Source: Rhodopseudomonas infernalis (GTDB taxonomy: Bacteria > Pseudomonadota > Alphaproteobacteria > Rhizobiales > Xanthobacteraceae). From it: a stretch of DNA of 64,000 bases. Both the position numbers and the translations under genes were made by a program. Location of the stretch: assembly GCF_022271405.1 (NCBI RefSeq), contig NZ_JAJNAL010000003.1:62001-126000 (forward strand), read 5' to 3'. Below are positions 16,479 to 24,604 of this stretch, piece after piece. Below the pieces are notes generated by a model. It did not search any database and was not told the DNA's origin. It worked only from the letters and a program-made list of their open reading frames with translations. The first letter of the stretch is position 1. Every line of letters starts with the position of its first letter.

Positions 16479-17357
16479 TTACAACGCCGGTGACCACGCT
16501 TCCGGAACCAGATCGTAGCCGTCGCCCCGCCGTGTGACATACGAGAAGCCCGGAAAGTGTACGTGCATTCCGGCAATCAGCATCCGATCGGTGGTCGCCA
16601 TATCGAACAGCCGGCGGCGCATCGCGACCGCAGCGGCGGGATCGCTGTCGAAGTCGAGCGTGACCTCGGGCCGACGGACCTGGATCTCGGGAACGTGCAC
16701 CGTGTCTCCCCATACCAGCACCGACTCCGCGCCGTCCGCGATGAGATAAGCCGTGTGGCCCGGGGTGTGGCCGGGGATCGGAACCGCCGTCACACCGGGA
16801 AACACTTCGCCGTCGCGGATCGGACGTAGCTGACCTCGATACGGCGCGAGCTGCTTGCGCGAGGCTTCGTAGTAGCGCACGCGTTTGCGTTCCGGCGCCA
16901 CGCTCATCGCAGCGTCGTCGGTCCAGTGATTGACCTCGTCCTCGTGGATCAGAAGCTCGGCGTTCGGGTAGTTGCGCTCCCCCGACGGGTTGCAGAGCCC
17001 GTTGGAGTGATCCGGATGCATGTGCGTCAGGAGCACCGTGTCGACGTCCTCGGGACGCGTGCCTGACGCCCGCATGTTGTCGATCACCTTGCCGAGCGTC
17101 GGCCCCATCGTCACGCCGGCGCCGCTCTCGATCAGCGCAACTCGGCCCTTGGCGTGAACCAGGAAGGCGTTGACCGACAGCCGCGGTGGCGTCGGCCTAA
17201 AGGTGTCGGCGAGGATCTGATCGATCTCGGGACGCGTGATCGATTGAAATACGCCGACGTCGGCATCGAGATAGCCGTCGCTGAGCGCCGTGACGACAAT
17301 GTCGCCGATCCGGCGCCGATACACGCCGGGAACTTGCTGAACTGGAACGGGGTTCAT
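16479..17357 (-). CDS. Metallo-beta-lactamase-fold hydrolase
   Basis: 292 residues from ATG 17357, which has GAGAGG upstream; a longer start at 17390 is less likely. Zinc motif THMHPDHSNG (HxHxDH) is present, then IPGHTPGHTAYLI with the next His, WGDTVH with the bridging Asp and a terminal GMHVHFPG. This matches the quorum-quenching/arylsulfatase-like subgroup of the superfamily. It is the last gene of a minus-strand set with tautomerase, MFS transporter and aldehyde dehydrogenase, so it probably hydrolyses an ester or lactone in the same pathway. Confidence 0.85.
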   Translation of the reverse strand: MNPVPVQQVPGVYRRRIGDIVVTALSDGYLDADVGVFQSITRPEIDQILADTFRPTPPRLSVNAFLVHAKGRVALIESGAGVTMGPTLGKVIDNMRASGTRPEDVDTVLLTHMHPDHSNGLCNPSGERNYPNAELLIHEDEVNHWTDDAAMSVAPERKRVRYYEASRKQLAPYRGQLRPIRDGEVFPGVTAVPIPGHTPGHTAYLIADGAESVLVWGDTVHVPEIQVRRPEVTLDFDSDPAAAVAMRRRLFDMATTDRMLIAGMHVHFPGFSYVTRRGDGYDLVPEAWSPAL

Positions 17358-17376
17358 CGTGCCTCTCGACTGCATG

Positions 17377-17706
17377 TCAATTGAGTGCATGAACCGCTTC
17401 GCGGCCGTAGCCGAAGCAGCGGATCCGCGCAGTGAAGCCGAATTCGTCCTTCACCAGCCGGTCGACCTTGGCAATGAAGTCCTTCATCACTTCGGGCGGC
17501 CGGAAGGTCTCGAGCCGGTACTGCACCTCGATCCAGGCGCTGTGGCCGCGGCCCTGCGGCAGCACCGGGATGAAGATGATGTGGACGTTATCGAGCGAAG
17601 CCTTGAGCACGCCGGTGCAGAGTTCGGTGCACGTCGCCGTGAAGCGATCGAGCTTCTCCGCCTCCGGCATGCGCGGGCCCGGAATGTAGACTGAAACGTT
17701 GGGCAT
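17377..17706 (-). CDS. Tautomerase-superfamily protein
   Basis: 109 residues beginning MPNVSVYIPGP. After Met removal, Pro1 would be the catalytic base, as in 4-oxalocrotonate tautomerase and relatives. The LDNVHIIFIPVLPQGRG segment has the strand and turn layout of the fold. It is larger than the 62-residue 4-OT and nearer to malonate-semialdehyde decarboxylase or CHMI-like members. It lies 20 bp upstream of the MBL-fold gene and 27 bp downstream of the MFS gene, which supports a shared catabolic role. Confidence 0.7.
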   Translation of the reverse strand: MPNVSVYIPGPRMPEAEKLDRFTATCTELCTGVLKASLDNVHIIFIPVLPQGRGHSAWIEVQYRLETFRPPEVMKDFIAKVDRLVKDEFGFTARIRCFGYGREAVHALN

Positions 17707-17733
17707 AGTGTCCTCGCTGCTAATGAAGGCGGA

Positions 17734-18996
17734 TCAATCGACGCGGAGCTCCTGCCCCTTGGTCTCGGGAAGAGCCAGGACCGCCAGCAACACGAGCGCA
17801 TAGGAGCCCGTGGTGAAGATCCCGATCGCAGTCTCCAGCGCGATTTGCTGACTGAGATAGCCGACCAACGCCGGAAACAGAGCGCCGATCGCCCGGCCGA
17901 AATTGTACGAGAACCCCATTCCGGCGCCGCGAACCCGGGCCGGGTACAGCTCGGCGAAGTACGAGCCGAGCCCCGCGAAGGTCCCTGCGTAGCAGAACCC
18001 GATCGGAAAGCCGAGCACCAGCATCCAGGCGTCGGAAATCGGGATGAAGGTGTAGAGCACGACCGTGATGATGGCGCCGATCGCGAACAGCGCGAAGGTC
18101 AGCCGGCGCCCGATCGCGTCGGTGAGGTAGGCGCCGACGATATAGCCGAAGAACGCCGCGACGATGATCACCGCCAGATAACCGGAGGTGTTGAGCACCG
18201 ACAGCCCGCGCACCGTTTTCAGATAGGTCGGCAACCAGGTCGCGATCGCGTAGAACCCGCCCTGCACGCCGGTCGCCAGCAGCGCCGTGAAGATCGTGGT
18301 GTAGAGGATGCGGCCGGAGAAGATTTCGAGGAGCGACGCCTTCTGCTGCGAAGCGCCGACGTGCTTTGTAAACACCTCCGGCTCTTCCACGTGCTTGCGG
18401 ATGTAGAACACGAACAGCGCCGGAATGATCGCCACGAAGAACAGCACGCGCCATGCGATCGTCTCCGGCAGCAGATAGAATGTCAGCGCAAAGATCAGCG
18501 CCGCGGCGCCCCAGCCGACCGCCCAGGAGCTCTGCACGAAGCCGAGCGCCTTGCCGCGATGTTTGGCCGGCACGATTTCGCTCATCAGCGCGGCGCCGAT
18601 CGCCCATTCGGCGCCGAAGCCGAGGCCCTGCAGCGCACGAACGATCATCAATTGTTCGGACGAGTTGGTGAAGCCGCTGAGGCAGGTGAAGAAGGTGAAC
18701 CAGGCGATGGTGATCTGTAGCGTCAGCACGCGGCCATAGCGGTCCGCGAGGATGCCGCCGACCCAGCCGCCGGCCGCCGACACCAGCAGCGCGACCGTGG
18801 CGATCATGCCGGCTTCCGCCCGGCTCATTGCCCACAGCGAGATCAGCGTCGGCATCACGAAGCTGTAGAGCTGGACGTCGAGCGCGTCGATTCCGAAGCC
18901 GCCGAACGACGCCCAGAACGTGTGCTTCTGCTTTTTCGTCAGGCTGCCGAACCAGCCGGTGGCCGGCGTGGCTGCAGCGGTGATCGTGTCACCCAT
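17734..18996 (-). CDS. MFS transporter (aromatic-acid/metabolite symporter type)
   Basis: 420 residues with 12 hydrophobic segments. The loop 2-3 signature GGWVGGILADRYGRV and the helix 5-6 region MSEIVPAKHRGKALGFVQSSW place it in the family of H+-coupled metabolite transporters related to AAHS and sialate carriers. FGIDALDVQLYSF carries the acidic residue of helix 1 typical of that group. Probably brings in the substrate of the aldehyde dehydrogenase/tautomerase pathway encoded around it. Substrate unknown. Confidence 0.85.
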   Translation of the reverse strand: MGDTITAAATPATGWFGSLTKKQKHTFWASFGGFGIDALDVQLYSFVMPTLISLWAMSRAEAGMIATVALLVSAAGGWVGGILADRYGRVLTLQITIAWFTFFTCLSGFTNSSEQLMIVRALQGLGFGAEWAIGAALMSEIVPAKHRGKALGFVQSSWAVGWGAAALIFALTFYLLPETIAWRVLFFVAIIPALFVFYIRKHVEEPEVFTKHVGASQQKASLLEIFSGRILYTTIFTALLATGVQGGFYAIATWLPTYLKTVRGLSVLNTSGYLAVIIVAAFFGYIVGAYLTDAIGRRLTFALFAIGAIITVVLYTFIPISDAWMLVLGFPIGFCYAGTFAGLGSYFAELYPARVRGAGMGFSYNFGRAIGALFPALVGYLSQQIALETAIGIFTTGSYALVLLAVLALPETKGQELRVD

Positions 18997-19072
18997 GGTG
19001 TTTCCCTCCCGATCTCATGCGGCGTCGTGGCGGGAAGACCCCGCACACGATCAGCACGAGTTTTGTTTGTTG

Positions 19073-20551
19073 TTAGTATTTACGGATGAACGGATCGGGC
19101 ATCTGGAGATCGCTCGAGATCCAGACACTCTTGACTTCGAGATATTCCTTGACGGCCTCGACGCCGCCCTCGCGACCGAGACCGCTGTCCTTGAATCCAC
19201 CGAACGGGGTGGTGAAGCTGGTCGAACGATAGTTGTTGATCCACACCGTGCCGGCCTTGAGTTTGTCGGCCATGTACATCGTGCGCTTCAGGCTGCGGGT
19301 CCAAACGCCGGCGGCGAGCCCGAACCGGATATCGTTGCCGATCCGCACCGCGTCCTCTTCGTCCTTGAAGCGCAGCACCGCGAGCACCGGACCGAACACT
19401 TCTTCCTGCGCGATGCGCATGTCGTTGGTGACGTCGACGAAGATGGTCGGCTCGACGATACGGCCGGCGCCGTAGTCCGGCCCGGTCAGGGCGCGGCCGC
19501 CGGCGATGCAGCGCGCGCCTTCGCCCTTGGCGACGTCGATATAGTGCATCACCTTGTCGAACTGCGGCTTGGTGGCGACCGGCCCGACTTGCACGCCGGG
19601 TGCACGCGGATCGCCGGCCTTGGCCCGCTTGGTGATTTCGAGCAGCTTCGCCACGAAGGCGTCGTGGATGCCGTCCTGCAGCAGCAACCGCGAACCCGCC
19701 ATGCAGGTCTGACCGCCGGCCGAGAAGATGCCGGTGATCACACCGTTGACCGCCTGGTCGAGGTCGGCGTCGTCGAACACGATGTTCGGCGACTTGCCGC
19801 CGAGTTCGAGCGACACCCGCTTGAGGTTTTCCGCCGCGATCCGCGCCACGGCGCGGCCACCCTGGTCGCCGCCGGTGAAGGCGACGCGGGCAACGTCCGG
19901 ATGCCGGATCAGCGGCTCGCCGGCATCCGCCGCAAAGCCCGTGATGACGTTGAACACGCCCGGCGGAATGCCAGCCTTGGCAACCAGCTTGGCGAGTTCG
20001 AACATCGACGCGGAGGTGAATTCGGAGGGCTTGGACACGAAGGTGTTGCCGCCGCACAGCGCCGGCGCCATCTTCCAGGCGGTGAGCAGCAGCGACGAAT
20101 TCCACGGCGTGATCGACGCGACGACGCCCATCGGCTCGTACTTGGTGTAGTTGAACACCTTGGGCTTGTCGATCGGGATGACGGCGCCCTGAATCTTGTC
20201 GGCGAGCCCGGCGTAGTAATAGAAATACTTCGCGACGTAACGGACCTGGCCGGAAACTTCGCTGAGCAGCTTGCCGTTGTCGCGCGCTTCGACTTCAGCG
20301 AGAGTCGCGGCGTTTTCGTCGATCAACTGACCAAGCCGGTACAGCAGCATACCGCGGTCCGTCGCCGACATCGTGCCCCACGGCCCGTCGAGCGCCGCCT
20401 TGGCGGACTTCACCGCGCGATCGACGTCGGCGGCGTTGGCACGCGGGATTTCCGCCCAGGCCTCGCCCGTAAACGGATCCTCGGTCTCGAACCATTCGTT
20501 CGAAGCCGGATCGTGCCAATCGTTATCGATGAAGAGTTGGTATCTATGCAT
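19073..20551 (-). CDS. NAD(P)+-dependent aldehyde dehydrogenase
   Basis: 492 residues, the usual length. Cofactor-binding ITPWNSSLLLTAWKMAPAL, the general-base Glu in SLELGGKSPNIVF, the catalytic Cys in SAGGQTCMAGSR and the late EEVFGPVLAVLRF are all present. It oxidises an aldehyde to the acid; the substrate is not readable. First gene of the minus-strand set after LysR, with 76 bp before the MFS gene. Similar enzymes act on semialdehydes of ring-cleavage pathways, which would suit the tautomerase nearby. Confidence 0.88.
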   Translation of the reverse strand: MHRYQLFIDNDWHDPASNEWFETEDPFTGEAWAEIPRANAADVDRAVKSAKAALDGPWGTMSATDRGMLLYRLGQLIDENAATLAEVEARDNGKLLSEVSGQVRYVAKYFYYYAGLADKIQGAVIPIDKPKVFNYTKYEPMGVVASITPWNSSLLLTAWKMAPALCGGNTFVSKPSEFTSASMFELAKLVAKAGIPPGVFNVITGFAADAGEPLIRHPDVARVAFTGGDQGGRAVARIAAENLKRVSLELGGKSPNIVFDDADLDQAVNGVITGIFSAGGQTCMAGSRLLLQDGIHDAFVAKLLEITKRAKAGDPRAPGVQVGPVATKPQFDKVMHYIDVAKGEGARCIAGGRALTGPDYGAGRIVEPTIFVDVTNDMRIAQEEVFGPVLAVLRFKDEEDAVRIGNDIRFGLAAGVWTRSLKRTMYMADKLKAGTVWINNYRSTSFTTPFGGFKDSGLGREGGVEAVKEYLEVKSVWISSDLQMPDPFIRKY

Positions 20552-20644
20552 TAGGGTGCTCCTGATGGAGCGAACCTAAAGTCCGTCGTCTGCGGCCTCA
20601 ATGAACACTGGTACAAGGGCCAGTGACACAATGTAATGGGCTAT

Positions 20645-21589
20645 TCAGCCTCGAGACGCGGCACGTTTCGGCTTCAGCGCCGCCGCGTCGCGCTGGCGCA
20701 CGTAGGATTCCGATTCCTGTACCAACCAGTCGAGAAATGGTCTGAGCGGCCAGGAGCCGTATTTGTTTTCCGGGCAGACCAGGCAATAATGCTTGTCCCC
20801 AGGCACGTCGTGATCGAAAGGAATCACCAACCGGCCAGCCTGCGTGTCCTGCGCCACATACAGCCGCGGCACCAGCGCCACCCCGAGGCCCGAGGCAGCG
20901 GCTTCGATCGTCATCGAGAACAGGTCGTACTGCGCGCCTTCCATCGGATTGAGACTGGTGACGCCGAGGTGGTCCCACCACTTCTTCCAGGAGTCGATGC
21001 GTCCCCGCTTGTGCAGTAGCGGCAGCGTCTTCAGCTCGGCGAGCGAAAGGGTGCGGCGGCCGCCGATCAGCTTCGGACTGCAGACCGGGACGAGTTCTTC
21101 GGCAAAAAGGTCCTTCTTGATCATTCCGGCCCAGCCCGGATGGTCGTAGTGGATCGCCGCGTCAAACGGGCTCTCGGCGAACAGAAACGGCTCCGGCCGC
21201 TCGCTCATGTTGATAACGATGCCTGGATTCCTGGCGTGGAAATCCGGCAGACGCGGAATGATCCACTTGTTGGTGAAGGTCGGGATCACCGCCAGTTCGA
21301 GGACGCCGCCCTCCGAAGGCCGCGCCAGCAGGTTGAGCGTATCGCGTTCGATCCGGTCGAGATCGCCGACGATCTGCAGCCAGTACTGCTTGCCGGCTTC
21401 GGTCAGATGGATGCGGCCCTTGACCCGGTTGAACAACATCAGCCCGAGAAAATCCTCGAGGCGTGCGATCTGGCGGCTGACCGCGCCTTCCGTCATCGCC
21501 AGCTCTTCCGCCGCGCGCGAAAAGCTTTCGTGCCGGCCGGCGGCCTCGAAGGTCAGGAGCGCGCTGGTGCTGGGAATCATGCGACGCAA
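20645..21589 (-). CDS. LysR-type transcriptional regulator (GcvA-like)
   Basis: 314 residues. The N-terminal helix-turn-helix (residues about 6-65) contains FEAAGRHESFSRAAEELAMTEGAVSRQIARLE, and the C-terminal part is a periplasmic-binding-like effector domain (LELAVIPTFTNKWIIPRLPDF). The pattern SRQIARLEDFLGLMLFNR is closest to GcvA-type LysR proteins. It lies 93 bp upstream of the aldehyde dehydrogenase in the same direction, so it probably controls that cluster, although LysR genes more often lie divergent. Confidence 0.85.
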   Translation of the reverse strand: MRRMIPSTSALLTFEAAGRHESFSRAAEELAMTEGAVSRQIARLEDFLGLMLFNRVKGRIHLTEAGKQYWLQIVGDLDRIERDTLNLLARPSEGGVLELAVIPTFTNKWIIPRLPDFHARNPGIVINMSERPEPFLFAESPFDAAIHYDHPGWAGMIKKDLFAEELVPVCSPKLIGGRRTLSLAELKTLPLLHKRGRIDSWKKWWDHLGVTSLNPMEGAQYDLFSMTIEAAASGLGVALVPRLYVAQDTQAGRLVIPFDHDVPGDKHYCLVCPENKYGSWPLRPFLDWLVQESESYVRQRDAAALKPKRAASRG

Positions 21590-21873
21590 GGTCGGGCCTT
21601 TCCATTCGTCATCGGTGCAGCAGCAACCAGCGCTTCAGATTGGTCGGCTGCCTGCGGAATTGGCACCATAAGACCAAATCCCCTCGTGGCGCGATGGCGT
21701 GCTGCGAACTTTGGCTCACGCGTCATCAAAGATCAGGCGATGCCGGCAGTTGTGTTGATCACAGCACGACCGGGTCACCGGCACGCCGAGCGCCCGCGTT
21801 CAGCTCCGGCCCGCACATGATACGGTTGCAGGTCTCACGCGCAGGTTGCACACTTGGGCCCGAGGAGGCCGAC

Positions 21874-22422
21874 GTGGCTCGCGTATTGCGTATCTCGGCG
21901 TTGGTGGGTGCGGTCGCGCTGAGCGGGTGCGTGACCAGCAACACGGTGCGTTCAGGAACGTGGGTAATCGACCAGCGGCCGGACCAGATCACCGGAGCCC
22001 CGGTCGGCGGTGCCTACACCATGGTCTGGGGCGCGACAAAATCAGGCGACCCGTCGATCTACTCCGCCAGCCTGCAGCTGACCTGTTTCGAAAACCGGCC
22101 GATCGCGAAGCTCGCCTTCCAGTTCCGGATCGGCTCCGATCGCAACACCAGCTTCGGCTATCGCTTCGACGACAAGCCCGGGCACGACGCAGTCGAGTCG
22201 CGCGTGCTGTTCGGCAATCGGGTTTTGATCGTCGACGATGATGCCGCGCTGCGGCAGTTCATTGCGGAGCTGCGCGGATCGACCAAGCTGTTCGTCCGGA
22301 TCCGCGCGCTCAATGCCGGCAACAGCGCGGTCGAATTCAAGGTCGATGGCTCGGAGCCGGCGATCGAAGCGGCTTACGCGGGGTGTCCGCTGCCGCCATT
22401 GCCTTCGGGCCGGACGAGTTGA
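21874..22422 (+). CDS. Lipoprotein of unknown function
   Basis: 182 residues from a GTG at 21874, selected because GAGGAGG lies six bases before it. The N-terminus VARVLRISALVGAVALSGC ends in a lipobox (LSGC, lipidated Cys at residue 19). The mature part, about 163 residues, is beta-rich with no known domain. It includes paired Cys (LTCFENRP and AYAGCPLPP) that may form a disulfide. Outer-membrane anchoring is likely. Convergent with bfr, separated by a perfect 11-bp hairpin. Confidence 0.65.
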   Translation: MARVLRISALVGAVALSGCVTSNTVRSGTWVIDQRPDQITGAPVGGAYTMVWGATKSGDPSIYSASLQLTCFENRPIAKLAFQFRIGSDRNTSFGYRFDDKPGHDAVESRVLFGNRVLIVDDDAALRQFIAELRGSTKLFVRIRALNAGNSAVEFKVDGSEPAIEAAYAGCPLPPLPSGRTS

Positions 22423-22424
22423 AA

Positions 22425-22451
22425 GGCGCGCGTCCAGACCGGACGCGCGCC
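22425..22451. terminator. Bidirectional hairpin terminator
   Basis: Perfect 11-bp stem GGCGCGCGTCC / GGACGCGCGCC with loop AGACC, filling the 38-bp gap between two convergent stops (22422 and 22461). Confidence 0.75.
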
Positions 22452-22460
22452 GCAACCGGA

Positions 22461-22943
22461 TCAATCGTGATCGAGTTCGCCGATGTGGTGCTGCTGATAC
22501 AGTTCCACGCCGATGCGGTTGACCAGCTCGATCTGCGTCTCGAGGAAATCGATGTGATGTTCCTCGTCCTTCATCAGCTGTTCGAACAGGTCACGCGAGA
22601 CGTAGTCCTTGACGCTGTGGCAGTAGGTCGCCGCTTCCTGATACAGCGAACGGGCGTCGATCTCCGCCTGCAGATCGGAATTCAGCACTTCCTTGACGTT
22701 CTGGCCGATCCGCAACGGATCGAGCACCTGCATGTTCGGGAACCCGTCGAGGAAGATGATGCGGTCGGTCAGCTTGTCGGCGTGGACCATTTCCTCGATC
22801 GATTCCTTGCGCCAGGTCTTGGCGAGGTCCTTCAACCCCCAATTGTCCAAAAGCCGATAGTGCAACCAATATTGACTGATGGCCGTGAGCTCGCTGCGCA
22901 AACCGCGGTTGAGATATTCGATGACCTTCGCGTCGCCCTTCAT
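22461..22943 (-). CDS. bfr: Bacterioferritin
   Basis: 160 residues, the standard length. Haem-ligand Met52 lies in EEMVHADKL. Ferroxidase residues are at Glu18, Glu51, His54, Glu94, Glu127 and His130 ([21 protein letters not shown]). It forms a 24-subunit iron-storage shell with haem. The bacterioferritin-associated ferredoxin gene lies directly upstream in the same direction, 136 bp away, and a candidate Irr-type palindrome lies between them, consistent with iron control. Confidence 0.95.
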   Translation of the reverse strand: MKGDAKVIEYLNRGLRSELTAISQYWLHYRLLDNWGLKDLAKTWRKESIEEMVHADKLTDRIIFLDGFPNMQVLDPLRIGQNVKEVLNSDLQAEIDARSLYQEAATYCHSVKDYVSRDLFEQLMKDEEHHIDFLETQIELVNRIGVELYQQHHIGELDHD

Positions 22944-22998
22944 GACTTCTCCTGTCGCAAACGCGCGTGATCCGGCAACAGGCCGGACGCTCGTTCAG

Positions 22999-23021
22999 TT
23001 TAGAATTGGAATAGTTCTAGA
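22999..23021. promoter_or_regulatory. Candidate ICE/Irr-type iron-control element
   Basis: TTTAGAA and TTCTAGA half-sites form an interrupted palindrome 56-78 bp upstream of bfr. It resembles the iron control element (TTTAGAA-like half-sites) bound by Irr in rhizobia and relatives. AT-rich in a GC-rich setting. Assigned by motif and position only. Confidence 0.5.
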
Positions 23022-23079
23022 TCAGAAGTCGTATGGACCGCAATCCCCGCCCGTACTCGGGCTGGGCGCCAGATTCAGC

Positions 23080-23283
23080 TTACGAGACGCGAGCTGGAGC
23101 GTGACCGGCAGCGCAGCCGGCATCCGACATGATTTTCCGGATCGTATGCATGCAGCGCCCGCACTTCCGGCTGCAGCCGAGGCAACGATGAACCTCGCCG
23201 GCGCTACTTGCATTCCCGCCTTCGGGATGCAGGGCGCTACGGACATCGTGGTCGGACAGGACGTTGCAGGAACAGACAATCAT
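23080..23283 (-). CDS. bfd: Bacterioferritin-associated ferredoxin (Bfd-like, [2Fe-2S])
   Basis: 67 residues from ATG 23283, giving MIVCSCNVLSDHDVRSAL, with the CxC pair at residues 4 and 6. The second cluster pair is in CGRCMHTIRKIM (Cys41 and Cys44). Bfd delivers electrons to release iron from Bfr, and the neighbour bfr supports this. An extra pair of Cys (CLGC, residues 34 and 37) precedes the second ligand pair, which is unusual. The gap from 23284 to 23678 before the next gene shows no further gene. Confidence 0.8.
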   Translation of the reverse strand: MIVCSCNVLSDHDVRSALHPEGGNASSAGEVHRCLGCSRKCGRCMHTIRKIMSDAGCAAGHAPARVS

Positions 23284-23678
23284 GGAAGTACGAAGATCCC
23301 AATGACGACGGTACGAGCTTTTCGATAGTGAAGAGATAGGGTGGAAGCAAAAGGAAAACCGGCGTTTTGAAGCTATTCCAAACTCGGCGGCCGGTTTTGA
23401 TCTCCCGCAATCTCGTCCCACTCGCCGTGCGGCTCGAGCAGAAGCGCTATCGTTAGTTCGCTGCGATGAGCCGGATCGTCGCGGCTGGCGCCGGCATGCC
23501 GCGCCCTCTCGGGTGATGGAAAAACCGTTGCCACGAGTTTGCCGCAAGCCGCTGGCCAATCGTGGCAGGTCTGGGCCCACGCATTCACGGATCGTTCAAG
23601 AGAAAGATGGATGCTGCAGCCTGCGACACGATCGCACCGGTCCCCGATCGGACCGGGCCAGTAAGAAGGGTTGAATCC
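23284..23678. other. Intergenic, nothing recognised
   Basis: About 395 bases between divergent bfd and the secreted protein at 23679. Reading frames here are only out-of-frame extensions of the neighbours. It holds two promoters by necessity, but I cannot point to clear -35/-10 boxes. Confidence 0.5.
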
Positions 23679-23999
23679 ATGAGGAAAGCACTGACGGGGC
23701 TGGTGGCCGCCACCGCTCTCGGGCTTGCAGCAGTCGGCGCATCGGCGCCGGCCCAGGCGCATGACGGCTTCGGCGCGGGTCTCGCCGCCGGCCTCCTCGG
23801 AGGCGCGCTGGTCGGCGGTGCACTGGCCAGCCCGGGCTACGGCTACGGGCCCGGATATTATTATGCGCCGCGCCCGGTTTACACGCCGGCACCTGCCTAT
23901 GTGGTCGAGCCCGGCCCCTACGGCGACTGCTTCTGGCAGCGCCAGCGATTTTGGGATGGCTATGGCTGGCGAATCCGCCGGGTCCGGGTTTGCGGCTGA
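23679..23999 (+). CDS. Small secreted Gly/Tyr-rich protein (paralogue 1)
   Basis: 106 residues: a signal peptide (residues 1-27, ending ASAPAQA), then a Gly-zipper-like stretch (GAGLAAGLLGGALVGGAL), a Tyr/Pro/Gly-rich linker (GYGYGPGYYYAPRPVYTPAP) and a C-terminal module CFWQRQRFWDGYGWRIRRVRVCG, whose two Cys probably pair. AAGGG lies upstream of the ATG. The same architecture is found in the next gene (24221), so these are tandem paralogues. Role unknown; envelope-associated by architecture. Confidence 0.75.
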   Translation: MRKALTGLVAATALGLAAVGASAPAQAHDGFGAGLAAGLLGGALVGGALASPGYGYGPGYYYAPRPVYTPAPAYVVEPGPYGDCFWQRQRFWDGYGWRIRRVRVCG

Positions 24000-24220
24000 G
24001 ATTGAACCGTCTGACGGCTCTCACGACTACCAACCACCCCCGAGTTTTTCCAAGCTCGGGGGTATCGCTCCGGGTGGCCCGAAAAAAGACCGTTTTTAAG
24101 GGACATTGATCCGTAGCTGGATATGCGACGATTGACGGCATTGCATTTTCTTGTTGCTGTCCGGTCGGTTGGGCGACCTTCTGTCAACGCGCCAGTGGCG
24201 GCGCCACTCTGGAGAGAGAA

Positions 24221-24505
24221 ATGAAGAAGACTGTTTCGGTCATGGTTGCGGTCGCGACCCTCGCCGGCTCGCTGGTCACCGCGGTCCCGGCGGCCAAGGC
24301 CGATGGCGGCCGGATCGCTGCTGGCGTCGCTGGCGGCCTGATCGGTGGCGCCCTGCTCGGCGGCGCGATCGCCGCGAGCCGCCCGGCCTATGCGGCCCCC
24401 GCCCCGGTGTATGTCGAAGAGCCGGAATGCCGCGTTGTGCGCCAGCGCTTCTGGGACGACTACCGCGGCATCTGGCGTTCGCGCCCGGTCGAGGTTTGCG
24501 ATTGA
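24221..24505 (+). CDS. Small secreted Gly-zipper protein (paralogue 2)
   Basis: 94 residues with GAGAGAG upstream of the ATG. Signal peptide to about residue 27 (VPAAKADGG), Gly-zipper GVAGGLIGGALLGGAIAAS, Pro-rich linker and C-terminal module ECRVVRQRFWDDYRGIWRSR ending VEVCD. It matches paralogue 1 in every part, including the two Cys that bracket the RQRFWD-Y motif. 221 bp separates the two genes, enough for independent promoters. A strong terminator follows. Confidence 0.8.
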   Translation: MKKTVSVMVAVATLAGSLVTAVPAAKADGGRIAAGVAGGLIGGALLGGAIAASRPAYAAPAPVYVEEPECRVVRQRFWDDYRGIWRSRPVEVCD

Positions 24506-24539
24506 TTTGAGCCATCGGCTCGAGCGACTAGCGTTTCAA

Positions 24540-24571
24540 GAAAGCCCGGCCGAGCGATCGGCCGGGCTTTT
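24540..24571. terminator. Rho-independent terminator
   Basis: AAAGCCCGGCC / GGCCGGGCTTT, an 11-bp stem with loop GAGCGATC, flanked by A and T runs. Effective in both directions: 35 bp after the paralogue 2 stop and 34 bp beyond the stop of the convergent transglycosylase. Confidence 0.88.
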
Positions 24572-24604
24572 GCTGTACGAAGCGGCCTGCTGACGATGCC
24601 GCGC

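Noticed and set aside
18920-20554. A 544-codon plus-strand open frame opposite the aldehyde dehydrogenase
   Set aside because: It is the high-GC antisense shadow of a complete aldehyde dehydrogenase. It has no domain and no ribosome binding site.
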